From Treponema sp. (GTDB lineage Bacteria > Spirochaetota > Spirochaetia > Treponematales > Treponemataceae), in assembly GCA_017470605.1 (NCBI GenBank), contig JAFUYH010000030.1, positions 1-64,000 on the forward strand: a stretch of 64,000 nt of DNA. Direction: 5' to 3'. Below are positions 33,310-41,998 of the stretch, piece after piece. How positions within the stretch are numbered: the first letter of the stretch is position 1; each line of letters starts with the position of its first letter. Under the pieces are notes generated by a model. The model was not told the origin of the DNA. It saw only the letters and a program-made list of their open reading frames with translations, and did not search any database. The position numbers were made by a program, and so were the translations under genes.

Positions 33310-34365
33310 CTACATTCCGCTTATACGAGAAATTACCAGTTGCTTTAATTCTTGCAGTTTGGAGATTTCATCAATATTTAATTTCAGCTGATTTTCAATA
33401 GGTTCACACTCTTCATTAAACTTTTCTATATCACCATCAGATGGTTTTAACATTGGAATAGATGCCAAAATTCCTTGTGTTAAAAGCTGTTGTCCTGTTC
33501 CAATATGACGCTCAAATAGATTCGCCTTTTTCAGAAGATAATATGCAAAAAACTGTTTTTCAGAAAATTTGTATTTTGCTTTTATTGCGTTATCACTTAT
33601 CCAGCATTTAGATTTACATAAATATGTACTTCCACAATATGCACCAACACGACCAATTGCTATACAGTTTTCAGCATTTGTTTTATTTGTATATGACATT
33701 ATTCCATTTCCGCCATAAACTGGTATCGAACCAGTTTCTTCTGGTCTACTTTTTCCATTTGAGAAATCGATAATATGTTCAAATCTATTATTTCCATTAT
33801 CAATAATATTTGGAAACAATCTTTCAAACAAACACTGTGCCGTCTTTTCCAGATTTTCATTTATTTTCTGCTTAAGCTGGATGCGTTTTGTGATGGCGTT
33901 GTAGGTGTTTACGATTTTTTCTTGTTCTTTCAGGTCGGGAACAGGAAGCTCTACTCGGCACATTTCATCCCAGTCAAAAATCTCGCGGACACTTCCGTGA
34001 GATTTATAGCGGGCATATCGGTCAAACTCTGGACGGCTGAACCAAAGCATAAGATATTCGGGCAGAAGTTTTGTCGTATCAGTGATTTCGAAAACAGAAT
34101 AGGAACTTGAAATAATGCAAACATCGGCTTCTTTCAAAAGCGCAATTGTAATTTTATCACCATTGCGAGAAGTAACTGGGCCATAGGCAAACTGTCCCTT
34201 TTTGACAATTTTGTATGGTCTAAAATCTGTTCCGATTGTATTTGCAATAGATTCGATAAAACATTTTTCTATGCTTAATCCAAGCAAATGAGAAACTTTC
34301 AAATCAGAATTGCGGACATCAACAGGCTGTATATAATCCCCAAGCTTTTTATAATTCGCACTCAT
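33310..34365 (-). CDS. hsdS: Type I restriction enzyme, S (specificity) subunit
   Basis: The 351-residue protein has two target-recognition halves. The first ends with VELPVPDLKEQEKIVNTYNAI, a typical conserved region, and the second with the coiled segment ending LQELKQLVISRISG. It is somewhat shorter than the common 400-450 residues, but both halves are present. The second half includes NCIAIGRVGAYCGS and GTGQQLLTQGILASIP. The gene starts directly after the stop of the BRO-like gene. Confidence 0.88.
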   Translation of the reverse strand: MSANYKKLGDYIQPVDVRNSDLKVSHLLGLSIEKCFIESIANTIGTDFRPYKIVKKGQFAYGPVTSRNGDKITIALLKEADVCIISSSYSVFEITDTTKLLPEYLMLWFSRPEFDRYARYKSHGSVREIFDWDEMCRVELPVPDLKEQEKIVNTYNAITKRIQLKQKINENLEKTAQCLFERLFPNIIDNGNNRFEHIIDFSNGKSRPEETGSIPVYGGNGIMSYTNKTNAENCIAIGRVGAYCGSTYLCKSKCWISDNAIKAKYKFSEKQFFAYYLLKKANLFERHIGTGQQLLTQGILASIPMLKPSDGDIEKFNEECEPIENQLKLNIDEISKLQELKQLVISRISGM

Positions 34366-35232
34366 CTATTTTTCTTCCTCATCTTCCAAAAAAACAGAGG
34401 CCTTTGTATCTTCTGTAAGACCGATGCCGTCTCTTGCATTGAGTGGCGTAACGACTTTCTTTCCAGTTTTCTGCTCAAGTTCAATGCGGGCATTTTTTGC
34501 GATGCTTGCGCCATCTACAGCGTTTTTTACATGGTCGCTAAAATTTTTAGGGTCGTTGGATTCTGAAATTTCTTTTGTAGAAAGTTCCGCCAGCATATTC
34601 AAGACAAGTTCCTTGTTTGTCATATTATCGCGTAGATTTTCTTTTTTAAGTCCTTTATATTCCTTGTATTCTTTTGCAGTTTTGCCGGCCCAGGTTTTAT
34701 AGATTATGTCCGTAAGTGTGGCAAACTGAACGCCCTCTTTTAATCCGTGCTTTTTCCATTCGTCAGTAAGGTCTTTGCGGATTTCTATAGATTTGAGCCG
34801 CTGATTAATCCAATTATCCGAATATCCCAAAGCATGATATTCTGCCAAAGCCCGCTGAATCCCCTGCTCAGGATCCTGCATTTCATCAAGACGTTCTTTT
34901 GCAACCTGAGCCATCCACAATTTGAATGGTTCAGCTTTGGGAGACGGAAGTGACTGAATGAGGCGGAATAGCTGCTCGGTATTAAGGCAATCCGTAAGAC
35001 GCATTTTTCCATCTGGAGCTGGCATTTTCAAAGCGTGACAATTTGTCACGGTTTCATTTCCTTCTTCTTTGAGACGTTGTTTTAATTTTCGCCAATAGGC
35101 TGGAGCATCTTTGCTTTCCGTCAAAACAGCGACAACATCCACGACCGAAAAATACCATTCCTCGCTTTCTTTATCCCAAAGGGTGCGGACTTTTTTATCT
35201 TCAAAAAGTTTTATCTGTGTGTTTTCTGTCAT
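34366..35232 (-). CDS. BRO-N / DinD-like protein
   Basis: The 288-residue protein has an N-terminal BRO-type domain (VRTLWDKESEEWYFSVVDVVAVLT, then WRKLKQRL) and a C-terminal part similar to DinD-type proteins (GIQRALAEYHALGYSDNWINQRL). Such proteins bind DNA and often lie in phage or restriction loci; the precise role is unknown. It overlaps the Fic gene by 4 bp (ATGA). Confidence 0.85.
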   Translation of the reverse strand: MTENTQIKLFEDKKVRTLWDKESEEWYFSVVDVVAVLTESKDAPAYWRKLKQRLKEEGNETVTNCHALKMPAPDGKMRLTDCLNTEQLFRLIQSLPSPKAEPFKLWMAQVAKERLDEMQDPEQGIQRALAEYHALGYSDNWINQRLKSIEIRKDLTDEWKKHGLKEGVQFATLTDIIYKTWAGKTAKEYKEYKGLKKENLRDNMTNKELVLNMLAELSTKEISESNDPKNFSDHVKNAVDGASIAKNARIELEQKTGKKVVTPLNARDGIGLTEDTKASVFLEDEEEK

Positions 35233-36353
35233 TCAATCACCTCCCAATGGCCGTTTTTGTCTGCGCCGATACGCTTTATAATGCCCTGCTCCTGCAATTT
35301 TTTCATGTTTTTATTTATGTTAAGGCGTGCAATTCCTACAATATTTGATAATTCTTCTTGTGTGGCAAAAGGATTTTCTTTAATCACATCTATTATTTTC
35401 TGTTGATTTACAGTAATCTTTACAGTTATCTTTTGAGCAATCTTTGCAGTATCGTTTATTGACTGATTTTTCTCCGAACTTTTTTCGTTTTCTCCGAACT
35501 TTTTGATGTATTCATCATAATCAATATGGGTGTAGCGGTTTTTAAGTTCGTTGTTTTCACCAAGCAGAATGTTGCGGAAAAACTTTTCAAGATATTCCGT
35601 ATTCATATAAATGCCTTTCTGCATGTTCGTATAATTTGCGCGCACTAAAGCATTTCGGAAGTACCAGCTGTGCTTTTCAAAAGGCTCGTTGTTCACATTA
35701 AAGCCTAGCGATCGAAGATATTTGATTGTAAAAACGGCTGTTGTTCTTGTGTTGCCCTCTCCAAATGGATGAATCTGCCACATGTTCGCAACAAATCGTG
35801 TAATATGCTTTACGGCATCTTCTTTTGAAAGTTTGGAATAGTCAAAATTCTTTTCTGTTTCAAAATCGTATTTGAGCGTTTCTTTAATCAAGTCGGCATT
35901 GGCATACAAAACTGTGTCACCATTCAAAACCCATTCTTTTTTTGTGATATTGTAGTCTCGAAATTTTCCGGCTTTCACTTTATAAAATACGCCTTTGAAT
36001 AAACGCTCGTGAATTGATAATAATTGATTAGGAGTAAAACTAAAGGATTTTTCAGAAAGCAGTTCTGTAATCCTTGCCGAAACTTTATCTGCTTCTTCCT
36101 TGTCATCATCGTCTTCTGTACGGGATGTTTTTGATTCGTAATAAGAGTCTATAAGTTTTTTTGCTTCTTCAATAGAAATTTCGCCTTCGATATTTCGCTT
36201 TGCAGTTTTATACAAATAGGCTGACGGTGTAAGACCATCAACCTGCTGCAAGCCTGTAGCAATTGACCATGCGATGCTTTTTTCCTTTTTGTCAGGTTCA
36301 CCTTCGCGAATGTAGGATTCAAAATCTATTTCAAAAGGATTTTCTTTTTCCAC
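35229..36353 (-). CDS. Fic-family protein with C-terminal winged helix
   Basis: The 374-residue protein has the AMPylation motif HPFGEGNTR (HPF-x-(D/E)-GN-x-R) near residue 196. A helical N-terminal region (GEISIEEAKKLIDSYYESK) resembles the inhibitory antitoxin-type segment, but the Ser-xxx-Glu-Gly/Asn inhibitory motif is not clear. Residues 315-374 form a winged helix (ATQEELSNIVGIARLNINKN). The start is GTG with AGAGG upstream. Fic proteins of this type commonly lie within type I restriction operons. It may AMPylate a target, or act as a regulator. Confidence 0.87.
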   Translation of the reverse strand: MEKENPFEIDFESYIREGEPDKKEKSIAWSIATGLQQVDGLTPSAYLYKTAKRNIEGEISIEEAKKLIDSYYESKTSRTEDDDDKEEADKVSARITELLSEKSFSFTPNQLLSIHERLFKGVFYKVKAGKFRDYNITKKEWVLNGDTVLYANADLIKETLKYDFETEKNFDYSKLSKEDAVKHITRFVANMWQIHPFGEGNTRTTAVFTIKYLRSLGFNVNNEPFEKHSWYFRNALVRANYTNMQKGIYMNTEYLEKFFRNILLGENNELKNRYTHIDYDEYIKKFGENEKSSEKNQSINDTAKIAQKITVKITVNQQKIIDVIKENPFATQEELSNIVGIARLNINKNMKKLQEQGIIKRIGADKNGHWEVIE

Positions 36354-36369
36354 TTAAAACCTCTTTATA

Positions 36370-36777
36370 TCACACGGATTCGGAAAATCTAACGATTTTC
36401 CTGTTTTCAAATTTTGAAACGCGCTCCCATTTTAATGAATTACAACCAAAATTCACTAACAAACCAATTTCTTTATCAGCAGCTTTTAAATAATTTATTA
36501 CTTGCGCTTTATGTGCTTTTACTAAAGATGTTACAGCCTTTAATTCCACGATTATTTTATCATAGCAGACAAAATCAGCATAATACTCTTTCGAGAGCAG
36601 TTGACCTTTATATATAATTGGCAGCAGTTTTTCTCTTTCATACGGTATTTTTTGGATAATAAACTCTTTTTCCAATGCTTCCTGATACACAGCTTCCAAA
36701 AAGCCATTACCTAATTCGTTATGAACTTCAAAGCAAGCTTTTAAAATCTTTTCTGTTTCTTTTTCATATAGTAACAT
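36370..36777 (-). CDS. GxxExxY protein (PD-(D/E)XK-like), second copy
   Basis: The 135-residue protein has the motif GNGFLEAVYQEAL, a nuclease-like core YYADFVCYDKIIVELKAV and the family ending QVINYLKAADKEIGLLVNFG. The last 14 residues (ENRKIVRFSESV) are encoded by the terminal repeat and inner hairpin. It is only distantly similar to the copy at 24304, so the two elements are not recent duplicates. It lies between hsdM and the Fic gene and probably is co-transcribed with them. Confidence 0.85.
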   Translation of the reverse strand: MLLYEKETEKILKACFEVHNELGNGFLEAVYQEALEKEFIIQKIPYEREKLLPIIYKGQLLSKEYYADFVCYDKIIVELKAVTSLVKAHKAQVINYLKAADKEIGLLVNFGCNSLKWERVSKFENRKIVRFSESV

Positions 36778-36823
36778 CTGCTCCCCCTAAAGATTTTGCG
36801 TTAGCAAAATCCAATCCGTGTGA
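36370..36823. mobile_element. GxxExxY element with TCACACGGATT terminal inverted repeats
   Basis: The 454-bp unit is bounded by TCACACGGATT (36370-36380) and AATCCGTGTGA (36813-36823). Each end carries an inner hairpin with a TAAC/GTTA loop: GGAAAATC-TAAC-GATTTTCC (36382-36401) and GATTTTGC-GTTA-GCAAAATC (36792-36811). It lies 9 bp after the hsdM stop and just before the ribosome-binding site of the Fic gene. The left terminal repeat supplies the TGA stop of its own gene. An 80-bp empty relative lies inside gltB at 15027-15106. Confidence 0.75.
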
Positions 36824-36832
36824 CAACATCTC

Positions 36833-38398
36833 CTACAGCTTAATCTCGTAACCCAAATCTTTGAAAACACCAAGCAGTTCTTTTTTGCTTTCTTCTTCCT
36901 GTTTGAGGAGGTCTGTAAGTTCTGATTGAAGAGCTTTCATTGCAGAATCATAATCCTGAGTTTCATCGCAGTTTACAAATTCAATGTAACGGCTTGGAAC
37001 AAGGTTGTAGCCTTTTTCAACAATTTCCTTTTTGTTTGCGCTGTAGCAGAATTCAGGAATGTCTTTATAAGTTTCGTTTGCTCCGGCCTGCTGCCATGCG
37101 TGGAAAGTTGATGTTACTTTGTCGCGGTCTTCCTGTGTAAGCTCGATATACTTCTTTTCAAAAGGACTTCCCATCTGGCGAAGATCCATAAAAAGAACTT
37201 CTTCTTCGCGGTTGCGGTAGTTTTTGATTTTTCCGTTTTGTTCAACTGTGCGGCTCTTTTTGTTTTTGTTCAAAATCCAGAGAGTTACGGAAATATCGGT
37301 TGTATAAAAAAGGTTTCTTGGGAGGATAACAATTGCTTCTACAAGATTATTTTCTATGAGTTGTTTACGGATTTCTAACTCCTGACCTTCGCCACTTAAT
37401 GCACCGTTTGCAAGAAGGAAGCCTGCTGTACCGTTAGCGCTGAGTTTTGAAACCATGTGCAAAATCCAGCCATAGTTTGCGTTGCTTGTTGGAGGAACTG
37501 TATAGCCGTTCCAGCGGGCATCGTTTACAAGCTCATTTTCTGCGCGCCAGTCTTTCTGATTAAAAGGTGGATTTGCCATAATGTAATCAGCTCGTAAATC
37601 TTTGTGAAGATCGTTTGTAAAAGTGTTGGCCGCCTTTTCGCCAAGGTCGCAGGGAATACCGCGAATTGCAAGATTCATCTTAGCAAGCTTGTAAGTTGTT
37701 GTAGTTCCTTCCTGACCATACACAGAAATATCCTTTGAGTTTCCTGCATGATTTTCAACAAACTTTAGTGACTGAACGAACATACCACCAGAACCGCAGC
37801 AAGGGTCATAGATTTTTCCCTTATATGGCTCAATCATTTCTGCAATCAGATTTACTACAGATTTTGGAGTATAGAATTCTCCCTTTCCCTTACCTTCCTG
37901 GAGGGCAAACTTTGTAAGAAAGTATTCGTAAACACGTCCCATTATGTCGTTTTCTTTATCTGCATTTGTCTGGATATTGTTTATTTCATCTAAGAGCGCC
38001 GCAAGTTTTGAAACATCAATTCCAAGTCTGGAATAATAGTTATCTGGAAGCGCGCCCTTTAGAGACGGATTTTGTTTTTCTATTGTATTGAGAGCTGTGT
38101 CGATTTTGAGGGCAATATCATTCTGTTTTGCATTCTGCATGATGAATGACCAGCGGCTTTCTTCTGGAACGAAGAAAACATTTTTCATTGTATAGAAAGA
38201 CTGAACATCTATATATTTTTCTTTACCTTCGTCCTTTAGTTCCTGACGGCGGGCATCGAATTTATCATTTACGAATTTTAAGAAGATAAGACTAAGTACA
38301 ACGTGTTTATATTCTGCTGGTTCAACTGTTCCGCGAAGTTTATCGCAAGCTCCCCAGAGAGCGTCTTCAAAACTGACTTGTTTTTTTGCTTTTGCCAT
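36833..38398 (-). CDS. hsdM: Type I restriction enzyme, M (methyltransferase) subunit
   Basis: The 521-residue adenine methyltransferase subunit carries the SAM-binding motif IYDPCCGSGGMFVQS and the catalytic NPPF in DYIMANPPFNQ. The N-terminal helical HsdM domain starts MAKAKKQVSFEDALWGACDKLRG, and a C-terminal coiled segment contacts HsdS. The length is normal. It heads the locus: hsdM, GxxExxY, Fic, BRO, hsdS, KAP-type NTPase, RhuM, hsdR. Confidence 0.95.
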   Translation of the reverse strand: MAKAKKQVSFEDALWGACDKLRGTVEPAEYKHVVLSLIFLKFVNDKFDARRQELKDEGKEKYIDVQSFYTMKNVFFVPEESRWSFIMQNAKQNDIALKIDTALNTIEKQNPSLKGALPDNYYSRLGIDVSKLAALLDEINNIQTNADKENDIMGRVYEYFLTKFALQEGKGKGEFYTPKSVVNLIAEMIEPYKGKIYDPCCGSGGMFVQSLKFVENHAGNSKDISVYGQEGTTTTYKLAKMNLAIRGIPCDLGEKAANTFTNDLHKDLRADYIMANPPFNQKDWRAENELVNDARWNGYTVPPTSNANYGWILHMVSKLSANGTAGFLLANGALSGEGQELEIRKQLIENNLVEAIVILPRNLFYTTDISVTLWILNKNKKSRTVEQNGKIKNYRNREEEVLFMDLRQMGSPFEKKYIELTQEDRDKVTSTFHAWQQAGANETYKDIPEFCYSANKKEIVEKGYNLVPSRYIEFVNCDETQDYDSAMKALQSELTDLLKQEEESKKELLGVFKDLGYEIKL

Positions 38399-38516
38399 TT
38401 TATATAAAACTCCATACTTTTTATTCTATCATACAAAGGTGCCAAATAAAGGCACTGTAAATTTTGTTTATTAGTTTTATATATTATATCATATTTTCTG
38501 ATTTTTTGGGGCTTTT
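38399..38516 (-). promoter_or_regulatory. hsdM upstream region with hairpin
   Basis: On the minus strand a TATAAT (complement of 38483-38488) is followed by GTGCC-TTTATTT-GGCAC (around 38439-38456), a short dyad that could be an operator, and then a weak GGAG 11 bp before the ATG. No clear -35 element was found. Confidence 0.35.
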
Positions 38517-38717
38517 CTAAAACAAATCCAGCACAGAATCCAGATAGATTTCTTCCCGCACTTGCAGCTGATATTCCGGCTTAGTCATATAATTAAGAAT
38601 GAACTCTAAAAGCATTGCCGAGCCAAGGCCCCGCCCTTCAATCTTGAAGTTTGTAAAGTCCATTGGGAGATAGGATTTCTGGATATTCTGTATGCTGATG
38701 AAGGCGGGATTTTTCAT
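38517..38717 (-). pseudogene. Unrecognised ORF fragment
   Basis: The 66-codon ORF begins MKNPAFISIQNIQKSYLPMD, and its frame stays open upstream for about 20 more codons (DLWRTGKDGQGGYKFSNA) to a TGA, without a start codon. This suggests the 3' remnant of a longer gene. No family was recognised. Confidence 0.4.
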
Positions 38718-38909
38718 GGCATTGGAAAACTTGTAGCCGCCCTGTCCATCTTTTCCGGTGCGCCATAAATCGATGCAATATCACACCAGACATAAAACCA
38801 CTCTCGATGTTCGCGGTAAAGCGGCAGAAGACTTTTTAGAATTCATAAAACTAAGAAAGCCCGGGAAGATGACAGTGAGATTTTGACATAAGTGGTCTTA
38901 GATTTTGGG
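38718..38909. other. Gap with gene debris
   Basis: The minus-strand frame of the neighbouring fragment continues to about 38775. On the plus strand a 37-codon ORF (38773-38886, MQYHTRHKTTLDVRGKAAED...) overlaps it in part. It has no ribosome-binding site and no recognised family. The region looks like decayed sequence. Confidence 0.3.
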
Positions 38910-39581
38910 CTACATCCCAAACCACTGTGCCGCCGTCTGGTCTGCCAGCTGCAGAAGCACAACCAGAGGATTTTGCAAAAAGTTTGAATAATTAAAGCTT
39001 TCGCTGTCGGATAGGTCGGAAAAGCCCATGTGGCGGCTTACGGCTTCTATTACCATACGGTTTTCAATCATGGAAGGAATGATTTCCAGCATCATCAGAA
39101 CTGATTCGTTTCCGTGGCCCAGGTTGCGGTTTTCATTTCTGGTCTTATAAAAAGGCTGCTTTACCCAGTTACCGGTGATGTCTTTTGTGTTGCGGTACTC
39201 TGTTCCGTAAAAACCGGTCTTGCAGAAATCATGACAGAGGGCTGCAAGAAAAATATCCCTTGCAGTAATTGTATAAGCCTGGGCGTTTGGACTGGTAAAA
39301 AAGTTATCCAGAACTGGCTTAGCAAATTCCAGAGACTGCTTAATAACCATAAGGGTATGAAGGCAGAGACCGCCCTTAAAATTCCCATGAAAACGGGTTG
39401 AAGCGGGAGCAGACCAGAAATCAGTTGCGTTCATCCAGTCTTTTACGGCTTTTGATTCTGCTTCGTCTTTTGCAACATAATCAAGCATTGCTTCTATGCA
39501 GGCTTTTACTGCTTCTACATTGCAGCTTGTATTCCCCTGAACTGGAGAATGTTCTGTAAATATGTCTAATAATTCATACAC
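38910..39581 (-). CDS. HD-domain phosphohydrolase-like protein
   Basis: The 223-residue protein has the ordered HD metal ligands: His in GGLCLHTLMV (about residue 74), the HD pair in ALCHDFCK (about 116) and later His residues in LGHGNES. Such proteins hydrolyse phosphomonoesters or nucleotides; similar ones occur on phages and in accessory regions. The likely start is GTG, since no in-frame ATG follows the upstream stop. Substrate is unknown. Confidence 0.75.
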   Translation of the reverse strand: MYELLDIFTEHSPVQGNTSCNVEAVKACIEAMLDYVAKDEAESKAVKDWMNATDFWSAPASTRFHGNFKGGLCLHTLMVIKQSLEFAKPVLDNFFTSPNAQAYTITARDIFLAALCHDFCKTGFYGTEYRNTKDITGNWVKQPFYKTRNENRNLGHGNESVLMMLEIIPSMIENRMVIEAVSRHMGFSDLSDSESFNYSNFLQNPLVVLLQLADQTAAQWFGM

Positions 39582-39647
39582 ATCTGTGTAAAGAGTCGAT
39601 TTTTATGTTTCTGTCATTTTAGTTACCTTTAATTTTTCAGGATGTTT

Positions 39648-40286
39648 TTAAAAACCTAGATTTTCGCCCACCAGAATCACCTTGATTCTTCCTGTTGGTT
39701 TTGACATTCTGGTTTCAACGAATTCTGAACAGATGCTCTGCTCAGAAAGGCAGTCTGCGCATTTTCCTGTCTTGCAGCATGGAGTTTCAAGATTAAAACG
39801 CTGGGCATTAACAGGCGCCGCATAATTGCGCACTCGTGAATAGGCTGCCTCCATATCGCGGACAATCTTATTCATTCCTGCAACAATAAGAACATTTTTT
39901 GGACCAAAACAAAGGGCTGCAACCCGGTTTGCATTTCCGTCAATGTTAAATAGTTCTCCATTTTCTGTAATTGCATTGCTGCTCATAAGAAAAGTGCCGC
40001 ACAAAAGTGCCTGTCTCATTATATCCAGAGATTCTTCCCTGTCTTTTGCCTTTGAGCGGTCAATCATCTTGTTTCCCCTCTCATAAAGGGCTTTTATAAG
40101 ACCGATTTCTTCAACTGAATAGGAACCACCCCAGCCAATACTGTGCTCCAATGGAATAAGTTCCAGTGCCTTAGCCAGAGCCTCTTCTTTGTTTTCTACA
40201 TAATAGGCTTCAAAATGTCTTTTGTTCAGCGCTTCTACAACCTTTTGCCCTAGAAGTGCATTTCGTTTTGCAATTGCTTCATTCAT
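39648..40286 (-). CDS. LUD-domain protein
   Basis: The 212-residue protein matches the lactate-utilisation (LUD, LutC/YkgG-like) family: HSIGWGGSYSVEEIG, SSNAITENGELFNIDGNANRVAAL and GPKNVLIVAGMNKIV. A C-terminal Cys group (TPCCKTGKCADCLSEQSIC) is extra to LutC and is common in the DUF1121-like subgroup. It stands alone here, so no lactate pathway is implied. Confidence 0.88.
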   Translation of the reverse strand: MNEAIAKRNALLGQKVVEALNKRHFEAYYVENKEEALAKALELIPLEHSIGWGGSYSVEEIGLIKALYERGNKMIDRSKAKDREESLDIMRQALLCGTFLMSSNAITENGELFNIDGNANRVAALCFGPKNVLIVAGMNKIVRDMEAAYSRVRNYAAPVNAQRFNLETPCCKTGKCADCLSEQSICSEFVETRMSKPTGRIKVILVGENLGF

Positions 40287-40312
40287 GTTTCTATTGTAAC
40301 ACGTAAGCGTTT

Positions 40313-41896
40313 TTATTCCAATATCGTGATTTCTACACGACGATTTTTTGCCTTGCCTTCTGCACTTGTATTTGGCGCAACAGGTTTTCTGCCTCCGCTT
40401 CCCCTGCAGATAAAGCGCTCTCTTGCAATTCCCCGCCTGCTGAGAGCCTCTGCAATGGAGTCTGCACGTTCAATCGAAAGCTTCAGTTCTCCTTCTTCAT
40501 AACCTGTGCTGGCTGTATGTCCTTCTATAAGAAACTGACATTTTTCTGCCGCTTTTAGAATTTCTGCAATCTGATTCAGTCGCGTCTCTTCTCCCTGTAA
40601 AAGTTCTGCGCTGTCTGCCTTAAACTGAAGGTTCTGTATGGTAAGTCGGATTCCAGCTTCTGTGTTTTCTACAGTAATCGGGCGGTCATCATTTTTTCCG
40701 GCATCGTTAAAATCTCCATCTGCCACAGCGGCGTCTCCACCATCAGTATCACCGTATGTCACAGCAACCCTAGCACCCTCAGCGGCGTCTCCACCATCAG
40801 TATCACCGTATGTCACAGCAACCCCAGCGCCCTCAGCAGCATCGCCACCGTCAGCCCAAGCACCCTCAGCGGCATCGCCACCATCAGCACCATCAGCACT
40901 ATCGTCATCATTACCATCTGCCACAGCGTCAGCCCCGCCGTCAAGCCCATCGTCAGCATCTCCGCCATTTCCAAAAACTGAACCAGAATCCACCGGCTGA
41001 ATCAAAGCCTCTGCTTCATCTTCCTCAAGTTTTACAATCCTCCTGATTGCTTCTATTAAACGGCTTCTGTCTACTGCCGGAGGATATTCAGTAAACAAAG
41101 AAATTGTCCCCTTAAACTGATAGCTGTTTCCGTCCGTATAATAAAAAATCTCATCAACATTATCACGAATTACCAGTGCCGCCCCAGATTCCTTGCTTAC
41201 AATCAGCGTTGCCTTGTGGGAGCCCACAGCCTTCTCAAGTTCCTTGTCTCCTCCCCAGTCAATGTAATGAGTCGTACTGTTCATGCCGTAGCGGGTCGCC
41301 CATTGCGCGCTGATAAGGTAAACTTCCTCGCCGTTAAAATAATCATCTCCAGTATAGGTGTACTGAACGAAAATCGGCATTTTAGTGATGATTCCTTTAG
41401 AAAGCGGGTCTACAGCGCGAACAGCCTGAGCCTGCCATACATCACCTTTTTTTATATTATGAGCTGAATAGGCAGGAAAACTTCTGAAAGAAGGATACCC
41501 GTTATCAACAATCATCGTAAGTTTTCCGTCATCACTGATTATAAATGAAGACGGAATTGCTTCGTGAATTCCTAGCGCCACCTGCATGTTATTTTTGTTC
41601 GTATCCTGATTTACATAAAAGTCACCCTCGTAAACAAGCCCTTTATCACCCTGTGAAGGAATTATAAAGGCTCCTACCTGCTTGCTCTGAAGCCCCACAT
41701 AACGTCCGTTCATGTATACACGAAGGTCACTTCTTTCGCTGAAAGAATAGTTCCTGTGTCCTTTATATTTTATTACCTTTCCAATCTGATTTTCTGCATC
41801 ATCAATATTTCCAAGAGGATGATTTATTGCCCCCTGAGCAAAGATTTTAATGGTAAAAATTGTCCAGACTGCAATCAGAAATATTATTTTTTTCAT
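40313..41896 (-). CDS. OmpA-family outer membrane protein with acidic tandem repeats
   Basis: The 527-residue protein has a signal peptide (residues 1-20, KIFAQGAIN), a 270-residue N-terminal domain of unknown fold, an Asp/Gly/Ala-rich linker (about residues 310-395) and a C-terminal OmpA-like peptidoglycan-binding domain (FLIEGHTASTG, LSIERADSIAEALSRRGI, RVEITI). The linker is built of repeats of 18 residues. It probably ties an envelope structure to peptidoglycan. It is divergent from the aminotransferase gene at 41999. Confidence 0.87.
   Translation of the reverse strand: MKKIIFLIAVWTIFTIKIFAQGAINHPLGNIDDAENQIGKVIKYKGHRNYSFSERSDLRVYMNGRYVGLQSKQVGAFIIPSQGDKGLVYEGDFYVNQDTNKNNMQVALGIHEAIPSSFIISDDGKLTMIVDNGYPSFRSFPAYSAHNIKKGDVWQAQAVRAVDPLSKGIITKMPIFVQYTYTGDDYFNGEEVYLISAQWATRYGMNSTTHYIDWGGDKELEKAVGSHKATLIVSKESGAALVIRDNVDEIFYYTDGNSYQFKGTISLFTEYPPAVDRSRLIEAIRRIVKLEEDEAEALIQPVDSGSVFGNGGDADDGLDGGADAVADGNDDDSADGADGGDAAEGAWADGGDAAEGAGVAVTYGDTDGGDAAEGARVAVTYGDTDGGDAAVADGDFNDAGKNDDRPITVENTEAGIRLTIQNLQFKADSAELLQGEETRLNQIAEILKAAEKCQFLIEGHTASTGYEEGELKLSIERADSIAEALSRRGIARERFICRGSGGRKPVAPNTSAEGKAKNRRVEITILE
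40727..40960. repeat. Tandem repeat (54-bp unit) in the OmpA-like gene
   Basis: A 54-bp unit starting AGCGGCGTCTCCACCATC begins at 40727 and 40781, followed by shorter degenerate units to about 40960. It encodes the linker GDAAEGA...VTYGDTDG. Copy number is likely to vary between strains. Confidence 0.75.
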
Positions 41897-41998
41897 AAAT
41901 AATTTATCGGGAAAAAAGCCTTGCCCCTACATTGCTTTTTCATTATTATAATAATATTGCACATTTGTGCGGTTCAGTTTAGGTTTTGGAGAACGTCG

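Noticed and set aside
35229-36353. Fic protein as a VbhT/VbhA-type toxin-antitoxin fusion
   Set aside because: The N-terminal helical region looks similar, but the Ser-xxx-Glu-Gly/Asn inhibitory motif could not be located with confidence.
40638-41000. Ser/Pro/Ala-rich 120-codon frame opposite the OmpA-like linker
   Set aside because: It is the complement of a low-complexity Asp/Gly/Ala repeat and has no start signals.
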